A stretch of DNA of 8,542 nucleotides from Prevotellaceae bacterium (GCA_031270565.1 JAISXJ010000044.1:1-8542), one strand, 5' to 3'; shown: positions 1-5,262, numbered from the stretch's first letter. A program made the numbers and translations. Notes: generated by a model from the letters alone, not told the origin.

Positions 1-15
1 CCCCCCCCCCCCCCC
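1..15. repeat. Poly-C run at window edge
   Basis: Fifteen consecutive C bases open the window and run directly into the degenerate edge of the 21-bp array. A run this long at the very edge of the sequence may be a contig-end or sequencing artefact. It could also be a real slippage-prone tract; the sequence alone cannot decide. Confidence 0.9.
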
Positions 16-17
16 AC

Positions 18-521
18 GCGAGACCCCTACACCATGATTAGATCCGTCTACATCAGGATGTGACAGGGCGACAGCATTATGTGAGAGGTCTACATCATGA
101 TGTGAGAGGTCTACATCATGACGTGAGAGGTCTACATCATGACGTGAGAGGTCTACATCATGACGTGAGAGGTCTACCTCATGATGTGAGAGGTCTACAT
201 CATGACGTGAAAGGTCTACATCATGACGTGAGAGGTCTACATCATGATGTGAGAGGTCTACATCATGACGTGAGAGGTCTACCCCATGAGGTGAGAGGTC
301 TACCCCATGAGGTGAGAGGTCTACCTCATGAGGTGAGAGGTCTACCCCATGAGGTGAGAGGTCTACCCCATGAGGTGAGAGGTCTACCCCATGAGGTGAA
401 AGGTCCACCCCATGAGGTGAAAGGTCTACCTCATGAGGTGAGAGGTCTACCTCATGAGGTGAGAGGTCTACCTCATGAGGTGAAAGGTCCACCTCATGAG
501 GTGATGTTTCTACATTGTAAT
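18..521. repeat. 21-bp tandem repeat array with palindromic core
   Basis: Twenty clean 21-bp units run from 81 to 500 without any spacer. Degenerate units lie at 18-38, 39-59, 60-80 and 501-521. Units 1-9 (81-269) carry the core CATCATGAY and units 10-20 (270-500) carry CCYCATGAG, so the array has two blocks that meet at 270. The commonest unit of the second block divides into three heptamers: GAGGTGA, GAGGTCT and ACCTCAT. Each unit therefore holds two direct GAGGT pentamers and one inverted ACCTC. Units of both types can form a 12-bp palindrome (ACATCATGATGT or ACCTCATGAGGT). Because 21 is divisible by three, one frame stays open (60-623, heptapeptide VRGLHHD/VRGLPHE). That frame has a TAG at 39-41 inside the array, starts with GTG, and most base differences between units change the residue. 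I read the array as non-coding DNA repeats, with a repeat protein as the weaker alternative. Confidence 0.93.
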
Positions 522-542
522 CGTAAAATTTCCAAACAGAAC

Positions 543-574
543 GGCAACCCTCCCGAAGATTCAGGAAGGTTGCC
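543..574 (+). terminator. Stem-loop after the repeat array, possible terminator
   Basis: GGCAACC (543-549) pairs with GGTTGCC (568-574). The stem continues inward past one mismatch with TCC/GGA around a loop of about ten bases. It is followed by TTTATATAT, so it is a plausible intrinsic terminator for transcription coming rightward out of the array. The T run is short, so it could instead be a structural hairpin. Confidence 0.5.
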
Positions 575-813
575 TTTATATATGTATATGGCGAGAAAAC
601 GCAAAGAGACTTCGCGTTGTTAAGCGTCAAATAGAAAAAATCGGAAAAATCGTTAATCCCTTGAATACAAGGAGTTAAGCATAAAACAAGGGGGGGCTTT
701 TGTAACGAGCTCGTCTGTAGGCGGTTAAACCGTCTAAGCTAAAAAAAGGTGAATATGGGATTCCAGATGTAAGCATAGTCCTGAGTTGATTTTAGTAGTG
801 TTTAAGCACGGGG
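575..813. other. Intergenic stretch without a recognisable gene
   Basis: No credible coding region lies here on either strand. Visible details are a run of seven G (690-696), a 10-bp palindrome ACGAGCTCGT (705-714), and CGGTT-A-AACCG (722-732). Read on the minus strand, a short GGAAT/ATTC hairpin followed by seven T (near 743-765) lies about 60 nt downstream of the leftward -7 box at 814-821. The region could therefore hold a short leftward RNA. Confidence 0.5.
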
Positions 814-821
814 CAAAGATA
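814..821 (-). promoter_or_regulatory. Leftward -7 box (TATCTTTG) at the left end of element 1
   Basis: On the minus strand the sequence reads TATCTTTG, a full match to the Bacteroidetes TAnnTTTG -7 consensus. It is preceded two bases upstream by AACTAAAAAAGT. The same A-tract and spacing precede the -7 boxes of coaD, pepT and the MBL gene. No annotated gene lies within reach leftward; a short non-coding transcript or an orphan promoter are both possible. Confidence 0.5.
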
Positions 822-893
822 ATACTTTTTTAGTTATTAGAGTGTAGTTATTAGAGTGTAGTTTTTAATAAAAAATATTTTTGCGTGCCTGTG

Positions 894-914
894 CCGCAGG
901 TCGCTGACCTGCGG
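894..914. repeat. 21-nt palindrome, copy 1
   Basis: The arms CCGCAGGTC and GACCTGCGG flank the triplet GCT. The palindrome plus the next seven bases (894-921) is identical to 5514-5541, a 28-bp exact match between two separate intergenic regions. Confidence 0.9.
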
Positions 915-925
915 TTATGAAAATT

Positions 926-940
926 CTGCCTTGCAGGCAG
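926..940. repeat. Short hairpin CTGCCT/AGGCAG, copy 1
   Basis: A six-base stem with loop TGC. It matches 14 of 15 bases with the hairpin at 5478-5492, so it belongs to the same repeat family. Confidence 0.75.
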
Positions 941-1048
941 TCTGGGAAGCCAAAGGCAGGACTTTTTATCGTTTTCTAAATGCACAATGGGTACTATTCA
1001 CTAATAACTACACTCTAAATACTACTAACTACAAACTAAAAAAAGGCT

Positions 1049-1056
1049 TACCTTTG
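1049..1056 (+). promoter_or_regulatory. coaD -7 promoter box (TACCTTTG)
   Basis: Full match to TAnnTTTG, 33 nt before the coaD ATG. AACTAAAAAAAGG (1034-1046) lies two bases upstream, exactly as at pepT. No clear -33 TTTG is visible at the usual distance. Confidence 0.75.
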
Positions 1057-1089
1057 CGGCGCCATGTATCCTTATCTATTTTTTACATA

Positions 1090-1575
1090 ATGAAAAAACG
1101 AATTGCCATATTTCCGGGTACCTTCGACCCCTTTACACTGGGACATCAACACGTGGTAGAGCGGGCTTTGCCGTTGTTTGACAAACTGATTATCGGCATC
1201 GGATGCAACACTCAAAAACAAACCTGCTACTCTCCCGAAGAACGACTCGAACAAATTACAATGCTTTATGCAGATAATCCTGCGGTGGAGGTGCAGATAT
1301 ACAACACGCTGACTGTGGATTTTGCGCAGTCGGTCGGCGCTCATTATATCTTGCGCAGCATGCGCACCATTGCCGATTTTGACTATGAACGCGCCATTGC
1401 CGAAGCCAACCGTCAACTGACAGGCATCGAAACGGTCGTACTCTTTGCCGACGTTGCCACAGGACATATATCATCTTCCCTTGTGCGTGAACTGCGGGCT
1501 TTCGGCAAGGATATTTCCGACTATTTGCCCACACAAAAATCACAACAACTTTCCGGCGATGACAACGGCAATTGA
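1090..1575 (+). CDS. coaD: Phosphopantetheine adenylyltransferase (CoaD)
   Basis: Transfers AMP from ATP to 4'-phosphopantetheine, giving dephospho-CoA, the penultimate step of coenzyme A synthesis in the cytoplasm. The 161-residue product has the family's normal length. Visible motifs are the nucleotidyltransferase signature GTFDP (10-14) with TLGH (16-19), the LRSMR stretch (88-92) followed by ADFDYE (95-100), and HISSS (126-130) near the ATP site. The LRSMR stretch carries Ser90 where many homologues have Gly. The ATG at 1090 is chosen because it begins MKKRIAIFPGTF as the family expects and lies 33 nt after a clear -7 box. The longer open frame from 931 would include the promoter and a hairpin and is rejected. 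The last 17 bases overlap the start of the alkD gene, suggesting translational coupling. Confidence 0.96.
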   Translation: MKKRIAIFPGTFDPFTLGHQHVVERALPLFDKLIIGIGCNTQKQTCYSPEERLEQITMLYADNPAVEVQIYNTLTVDFAQSVGAHYILRSMRTIADFDYERAIAEANRQLTGIETVVLFADVATGHISSSLVRELRAFGKDISDYLPTQKSQQLSGDDNGN

Positions 1576-2275
1576 GATAAAAGAGGCGCTTTTTGCCTTG
1601 AGCGACCCCGTTAAGAAAGCCTTTTTACCCCACTTCTTCAAAACGGGAAAAGGACAGTATGGCGAGGGAGACCTGTTTATTGGCGTTGTCGTACCCAGAC
1701 TACGCGCTCTTGTAAAGCAGTTTGACATGCCCTCTATGGAAGAGATAGACAAGCTGCTTGCCGACCCCTATCACGAATGTCGTCTGACGGGATTGCTCTT
1801 TCTGATAAAAATGTACGCCTCAACACATTCGGAAACCCTTCGTCAATCCGTTTATGACTTTTATCTGGCACATTATACATGCATTAATAACTGGGATTTG
1901 GTTGATTTGTCTGCACCGCAGATTGTGGGCGAACATCTGTTAACCCGCAACCGCACCGTATTACGAACATTGGCAACAGACAATCATCTTTGGCTGCAGC
2001 GCATTGCCATAGTGAGTACCTTTACCTTTATCAAACACAATCAGTTAGACGATACATATACGCTTGCGGACATACTTCTCTTGCATCAGCATGACCTGAT
2101 TCATAAAGCCGTTGGCTGGATGTTACGCGAAGCGGGGAAACGCAGTTTTGAAAGCGAATACACTTTTCTGACGACAAACGACCGCTATAAAATGATGCCC
2201 CGCACTATGCTGCGCTACGCCATTGAACGCTTCGATGAGCCTATGCGACAGGATTTTCTCAAAGGCAGAATCTAA
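1559..2275 (+). CDS. AlkD-type DNA alkylation repair glycosylase
   Basis: A 238-residue HEAT-like all-helical protein of the DNA alkylation repair family (PF08713). The AlkD enzymes studied remove positively charged alkylpurines such as 3- and 7-methylated bases without flipping the base. The catalytic pattern is intact: NNWDLVD (111-116) gives Trp112 and Asp116, matching Trp109/Asp113 of Bacillus cereus AlkD. LWLQR gives Arg148 and GWMLRE gives Trp187, matching Arg148 and Trp187 of that enzyme. The ATG at 1559 overlaps the end of coaD by 17 nt in another frame. The product then starts directly with the first helix, and the extension to 1445 lies wholly inside coaD. No promoter of its own is seen, so it is probably co-transcribed with coaD. 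It meets the MBL gene tail to tail with a 4-nt overlap. Confidence 0.92.
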   Translation: MTTAIEIKEALFALSDPVKKAFLPHFFKTGKGQYGEGDLFIGVVVPRLRALVKQFDMPSMEEIDKLLADPYHECRLTGLLFLIKMYASTHSETLRQSVYDFYLAHYTCINNWDLVDLSAPQIVGEHLLTRNRTVLRTLATDNHLWLQRIAIVSTFTFIKHNQLDDTYTLADILLLHQHDLIHKAVGWMLREAGKRSFESEYTFLTTNDRYKMMPRTMLRYAIERFDEPMRQDFLKGRI

Positions 2276-3678
2276 CCGATTTCAAACGTATTGAACGGCG
2301 CGGGAATGACGACATCACCAAATCCTTGTTCTTTAAGTTTCTCCCTGTAATCCAGTAAAACATCCGGGTCGCCGTGTACTAAAAATGTTTGGCGAATGAG
2401 TTTGGGGTCTTGACACCGGAGATAGGCAATCATTTCCGCATAGTCGGCGTGACCGGAAAATACCTCCATCACTTCGATTTTTGCCCGTACCGGGTGTTCT
2501 TCTCCGAAAATGGAGATGGTTTTTAATCCTTTCTGTTGCAGCCTTGCCCCCAGCGAAGTGGGCGTACAGTAGCCGACAATCAGAATGGTGGTCGATGCGT
2601 TGGCGATATTGTTCGACACATGGTGCTTGATACGCCCTGCCTCCAACATCCCCGAAGCAGCAATGATGATGCACGGTTTATCATAACTGTTCAGCGCCTT
2701 GCTGTCTTCCACATTTTTGATATAGTGCAGCGAATTGAATCCAAACGGGTCGTCATCGAAGAGTATGCTGTGCTTCACCGAATCATTCATCGAATCGGTG
2801 TAGAGACGGAATACATTTGTGGCGTTCATAGAAAGCGGGCTGTCAACAAAAACGTCTATATGAGGGAGTTTGTGCTCGTTATAGAGTTTGTTGAGAACAA
2901 AAACAATTTCCTGCGTCCGTCCTACAGAGAAAGAGGGGATAAGCAGTTTTCCTCCCTTTTCAACGCAGGTTTCGTGTACAATGCGGGTCAGTTGCTGTTC
3001 TACTTCCGGTTCCGGTACGTGGAGACGATTGCCGTAAGTGGCTTCCGAAATCAGATAATCGCATTGCGGAAAGGCTTCAGGAGTACGTAAAAGAGCATTT
3101 TCAGGACGACCAATGTCGCCGGTGAAGGCTATGCGCGTCGTTTTTCCCCACTCTTTTACTTCAAGACAGACAACAGCGCTGCCAAGCATGTGTCCTGCGT
3201 TGAAAAATTGCACGCTCACGGTGTTGTCAATATGAAATCGGTAATTATATCCTATTCCGACAAACAGATCCATGCACCGTTCGGCATCGCTGAGTTGATA
3301 GATGGGTTTGATGAGCGGCAGATGTTTTCGCGCCGCTTTTTTGTTGTAGTATTTTGCATCAAGCTCCTGTATAAAAGCGCTGTCGGCAAGCATCAGAGCG
3401 CAAAGGTCGCGCGTGGCGGCGGTGGTAATCACAGACCCGCGAAAGCCTTTTTTGTAAATATAAGGGATAAGTCCCGAATGGTCGATGTGGGCGTGTGAGA
3501 GAATCAAATGGTCTATTTGGGTGGGGTCAAATCCCAGATGGCGGTTCATAGCATCCGTTTCGAGACCTTTCCCCTGAAACATGCCGCAATCCAGCAAGAT
3601 ACGCTTTCCGGCATCGGTGGTAAGCAGATGTTTACTCCCCGTAACCTCTTGAGCAGCGCCAATAAATTCAATTTTCAT
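2272..3678 (-). CDS. Beta-CASP metallo-beta-lactamase ribonuclease-type protein
   Basis: A 468-residue zinc hydrolase of the MBL/beta-CASP group related to CPSF73-like and TTHA0252-type RNases, probably acting on RNA in the cytoplasm. The MBL part shows SHAHIDH (61-67: His62, His64, Asp66, His67), GHMLGSA with His163, and TGDIG with Asp188 as metal ligands. The beta-CASP part shows motif A in SEATYG (Glu212), PSFSVGRTQE (248-257), the SGHAD histidine (His410), and LVHGD with His435. The full metal-site set is present, so an active enzyme is expected. Length is typical for the bacterial family. The start begins MKIEFIGAAQEVTGS, the usual N-terminus, 43 nt after a -7 box at 3721-3728. Its stop overlaps the alkD stop by 4 nt. 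The natural RNA target cannot be inferred, and I give no gene symbol. Confidence 0.94.
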   Translation of the reverse strand: MKIEFIGAAQEVTGSKHLLTTDAGKRILLDCGMFQGKGLETDAMNRHLGFDPTQIDHLILSHAHIDHSGLIPYIYKKGFRGSVITTAATRDLCALMLADSAFIQELDAKYYNKKAARKHLPLIKPIYQLSDAERCMDLFVGIGYNYRFHIDNTVSVQFFNAGHMLGSAVVCLEVKEWGKTTRIAFTGDIGRPENALLRTPEAFPQCDYLISEATYGNRLHVPEPEVEQQLTRIVHETCVEKGGKLLIPSFSVGRTQEIVFVLNKLYNEHKLPHIDVFVDSPLSMNATNVFRLYTDSMNDSVKHSILFDDDPFGFNSLHYIKNVEDSKALNSYDKPCIIIAASGMLEAGRIKHHVSNNIANASTTILIVGYCTPTSLGARLQQKGLKTISIFGEEHPVRAKIEVMEVFSGHADYAEMIAYLRCQDPKLIRQTFLVHGDPDVLLDYREKLKEQGFGDVVIPAPFNTFEIG

Positions 3679-3720
3679 TCCTGTAGTAATTTAGATCTTA
3701 AGTTTCACACAATGCAGGAG

Positions 3721-3728
3721 CAAAGATA
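3721..3728 (-). promoter_or_regulatory. -7 promoter box of the MBL gene (TATCTTTG)
   Basis: The minus strand reads TATCTTTG, 42 nt before the MBL start. Two bases upstream is AACTAAAAAAGG (3731-3742 on the plus strand), the A-tract module also seen at coaD and pepT. It lies in the 69-nt gap after the AlkD-like gene, so the MBL gene probably has its own transcript. Confidence 0.7.
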
Positions 3729-3747
3729 TGCCTTTTTTAGTTATCAG

Positions 3748-4437
3748 TTAACTGTTAACCACTTCCTGTTGGACACGGTCGTAAACGGTTCGGAGATTTG
3801 CCAGAGGGCTGTTTGCCAGAGGCGCCACAGCGGTAACAATGGCGTCGGTCATTGTTGTATGTATGACAGCCATATTGCCGAGCAGGATGCCGGTAGCATG
3901 GCAAATGGAAAAATTGTCGGCATCAAGGTGCGTCAAACAGTGATTCAGGAGGCGTTGCCGCTCATGGTCTGAGAGGCGGGTATGCACTCTGACGGCAGTT
4001 AAAAGCATCGCTAAACGCGCCACAGGCTGGTCAAGAGAAAAGTCCATCACTAATTGCGCGACGTATGGCAGTCTGGGGAAAAAGAGCAGGCTACCTGTCT
4101 CCGCCATTTCGTTTGTCGGCAGGGACTGTAACCATTTCAGTGTGGTATCAACGGGCGTGCTGTCGCTCGGAGCAAGGGCGAAAGCGAGAATCATTGTCTC
4201 CCGCGCGGCAATAGCCCACAGACGTTCGGCAAGAGGGAGACTTGGCGCGAACAGCGTGGCAATTTCACGCAGACGCGGCAGGTCAACGCCAAAATTTTGA
4301 TGATAAACAAGCCCCTTCGCCCGCATCTCGTCGGCAACAACGCCATTCATTGATGCCCTGATTAGGCGACGGATAGAGCTGATTTGCACATCAATAGATG
4401 TGTCGGCAGGAAAATAAACCGGATTTAATGACTGCAT
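3748..4437 (-). CDS. Divergent AlkD-like HEAT-repeat protein
   Basis: A 229-residue protein predicted to be helical throughout. The stretch MNGVVADEMRAKGLVYHQNFG (30-50) followed by VDLPRLREIATLF (51-63) recalls the N-terminal helices of AlkD-superfamily proteins, where a G(V/I)xxPRLRxIA turn is common, and resembles a group of Bacteroidales proteins annotated as DNA alkylation repair-like. The catalytic Trp-x-x-x-Asp motif and the GWxLRE segment of true AlkD are not visible. It may therefore be a non-catalytic DNA- or RNA-binding HEAT protein. No signal peptide or membrane segment is seen. The start at 4437 is the first ATG in the frame; Met30 is a shorter alternative. It lies upstream of the MBL gene on the same strand (69-nt gap) and is divergent from tRNA-His. 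The family call is moderate, and no function is claimed. Confidence 0.78.
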   Translation of the reverse strand: MQSLNPVYFPADTSIDVQISSIRRLIRASMNGVVADEMRAKGLVYHQNFGVDLPRLREIATLFAPSLPLAERLWAIAARETMILAFALAPSDSTPVDTTLKWLQSLPTNEMAETGSLLFFPRLPYVAQLVMDFSLDQPVARLAMLLTAVRVHTRLSDHERQRLLNHCLTHLDADNFSICHATGILLGNMAVIHTTMTDAIVTAVAPLANSPLANLRTVYDRVQQEVVNS

Positions 4438-4469
4438 AAAAACCTGTTGTATGAATAAAAAAAAAAGTG

Positions 4470-4477
4470 TACTTTTG
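4470..4477 (+). promoter_or_regulatory. -7 promoter box of tRNA-His (TACTTTTG)
   Basis: TACTTTTG matches TAnnTTTG and sits 16 nt before the tRNA. A TTGT at 4446-4449 lies 20 nt upstream of it, near the -33 position. The last five bases overlap the 16-bp palindrome at 4473-4488. Confidence 0.65.
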
Positions 4478-4488
4478 TCGCGACAAAA
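4473..4488. promoter_or_regulatory. Perfect 16-bp palindrome, candidate operator
   Basis: TTTTGTCGCGACAAAA is fully self-complementary. It covers the end of the tRNA-His -7 box and the expected start of transcription, and lies between two divergent genes. This is a position where a dimeric regulator could act. No regulator is encoded nearby. Confidence 0.5.
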
Positions 4489-4493
4489 AAATG

Positions 4494-4567
4494 GTGCCCG
4501 TAGTTCAGTTGGTTAGAGCGCCGGATTGTGGTTCCGGAGGTCGTGGGTTCAACCCCCATCGGGCACC
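4494..4567 (+). tRNA. tRNA-His (anticodon GTG)
   Basis: A complete cloverleaf is visible. The acceptor arms GTGCCCG and CGGGCAC pair over seven bases. The D arm starts GTTCAG, and the anticodon arm is CCGGA/TCCGG with loop TTGTGGT (anticodon 4528-4530). The T arm carries GTTCAA. The hallmark of tRNA-His is present: an encoded extra G at 4493 (position -1) opposite C73 at 4567. A full CCA is not encoded after C73, so it must be added after transcription. Translation of CAC/CAT codons is its role. Confidence 0.98.
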
Positions 4568-4572
4568 CAACT

Positions 4573-4611
4573 AAAAAGAGCATTGTTTCGATATTGAACA
4601 ATGCTCTTTTT
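4573..4611 (+). terminator. Strong, symmetrical terminator after tRNA-His
   Basis: A 15-bp perfect stem (4573-4587 with 4597-4611) around a nine-base loop, with an A run on the left and a T run on the right. It ends the tRNA transcript six bases after C73. Because it is symmetrical it can also stop leftward transcription. Confidence 0.92.
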
Positions 4612-4652
4612 TATAAAAAAACACCGTCAATTCGGAGCGACAAAACACCGCA

Positions 4653-4660
4653 CAAAAGTA
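4653..4660 (-). promoter_or_regulatory. Possible leftward -7 box (TACTTTTG)
   Basis: The minus strand reads TACTTTTG. A transcript from here would reach the symmetrical terminator at 4573-4611 within about 75 nt and contains no open frame of note. It may be an orphan match or the start of a short RNA. Confidence 0.25.
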
Positions 4661-4722
4661 ATGCTTTAATTATAAATGGTGATATATCTGCTTACGACAA
4701 CAGGAGCAATATGGAAAATAAT

Positions 4723-4731
4723 TAATTTTTG
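4723..4731 (+). promoter_or_regulatory. Weak -7-like box before the exported protein gene
   Basis: TAATTTTTG resembles TAnnTTTG with one extra spacer base, 36 nt before the ATG at 4768. That distance is like the other promoters here. A run of seven G (4742-4748) lies between it and the start. Confidence 0.3.
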
Positions 4732-4767
4732 TCTGCTTAAAGGGGGGGACGTTAAACTGAATTTTAG

Positions 4768-5262
4768 ATGAAAAAAGTATCAATTATTCTAATTGTAATG
4801 ATTTGCTTTTGTTTGAACACCGAAGCGCAAAGGTATGAAGATGAAGCATTTCGGGGAACGGTGCGCTTTAAGCCGCTGGCAACGCTTGTTTCGATGGTTG
4901 CGATGGGAGGATTGGATTTTATAACGGTGGTTGTTCCTTATGTGCATCCGAAAATAGGTATTCCTGTCGAGGTAGAACTTGTCTATGTAGATGACATATT
5001 TGGGTTTGGTTTGATGACCGGATTTGAATTTATTCCCATACTAAACCCAAACCGTGATAAATCAGGGTTGTTTATTAATCTGGAAGGAGGTATTGCGTGC
5101 TTCCCCGGTTATGATACCGGCTTTATTGGAACGTCCAACATTGGCTATCAGTTAGTTTCAGACAGAGGATTTGTTTTCACACCGGCTGTAGGATTCAAAC
5201 ATGATTCACTCAACGGGAACACTACATTCAATCTAATGTTAGATATAGGTTTTGCATTTTAG
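4768..5262 (+). CDS. Small exported, probably outer-membrane beta-barrel protein
   Basis: A 164-residue protein with a clear signal peptide: MKK, a hydrophobic core at about 5-16, then NTEA with likely cleavage after Ala20. The mature part of about 144 residues is rich in Gly and aromatic residues and shows alternating hydrophobic stretches (for example 101-112 and 134-143). It ends FNLMLDIGFAF with a terminal Phe, a pattern common in outer-membrane barrels. I do not recognise a specific family. The short length would allow about eight strands. It appears monocistronic, with a terminator-like hairpin 26 nt after its stop and a tRNA terminator before it. The ATG at 4768 is chosen because it begins the signal peptide. 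Codon use and base composition are somewhat more AT-rich than in coaD or gcvT. Confidence 0.78.
   Translation: MKKVSIILIVMICFCLNTEAQRYEDEAFRGTVRFKPLATLVSMVAMGGLDFITVVVPYVHPKIGIPVEVELVYVDDIFGFGLMTGFEFIPILNPNRDKSGLFINLEGGIACFPGYDTGFIGTSNIGYQLVSDRGFVFTPAVGFKHDSLNGNTTFNLMLDIGFAF

Larger units (their letters stand above)
825..1046. repeat. Composite intergenic element, copy 1
   Basis: The left part has a 14-bp tandem TAGTTATTAGAGTG at 831-844 and 845-858. An 18-bp perfect inverted repeat links 837-854 (TTAGAGTGTAGTTATTAG) with 1001-1018. The outer ends are CTTTTTTAGTT and AACTAAAAAAAGG. Inside are a 21-nt palindrome (894-914) and a CTGCCT-TGC-AGGCAG hairpin (926-940). There is no coding capacity. 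The same layout recurs at 5311-5605, and both right ends abut a -7 promoter. A MITE- or REP-like non-autonomous repeat is the best guess. No transposase is present, and target-site duplications were not identified. Confidence 0.7.

Noticed and set aside
18..521. CRISPR array
   Set aside because: The repeats are contiguous with no unique spacers, and no cas gene is present.
60..623. 187-codon frame across the tandem array as an annotated gene
   Set aside because: It is open only because the repeat is a multiple of three. It has no promoter, a GTG start and an array unit carrying an in-frame stop upstream. Kept as a finding, not as a CDS.
825..1046. Insertion sequence with its own transposase
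   Set aside because: No open frame of useful length exists inside either composite element. At most they are non-autonomous repeats.
931..1089. 53-residue N-terminal extension of coaD
   Set aside because: It would include the coaD promoter, part of a hairpin and an AT-rich repeat. The family starts at the ATG at 1090.
1445..1558. 38-residue N-terminal extension of alkD
   Set aside because: It lies wholly within coaD in another frame and matches nothing in the family. The ATG at 1559 gives the expected N-terminus.
2536..3498. Two plus-strand frames inside the MBL gene (2536-3090 and 3190-3498)
   Set aside because: Antisense to an intact gene with all catalytic motifs, with no recognisable domain.
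4528..4725. 65-codon frame starting in the tRNA-His anticodon
   Set aside because: It overlaps the tRNA and its terminator and has low-complexity content, so it is a chance frame.
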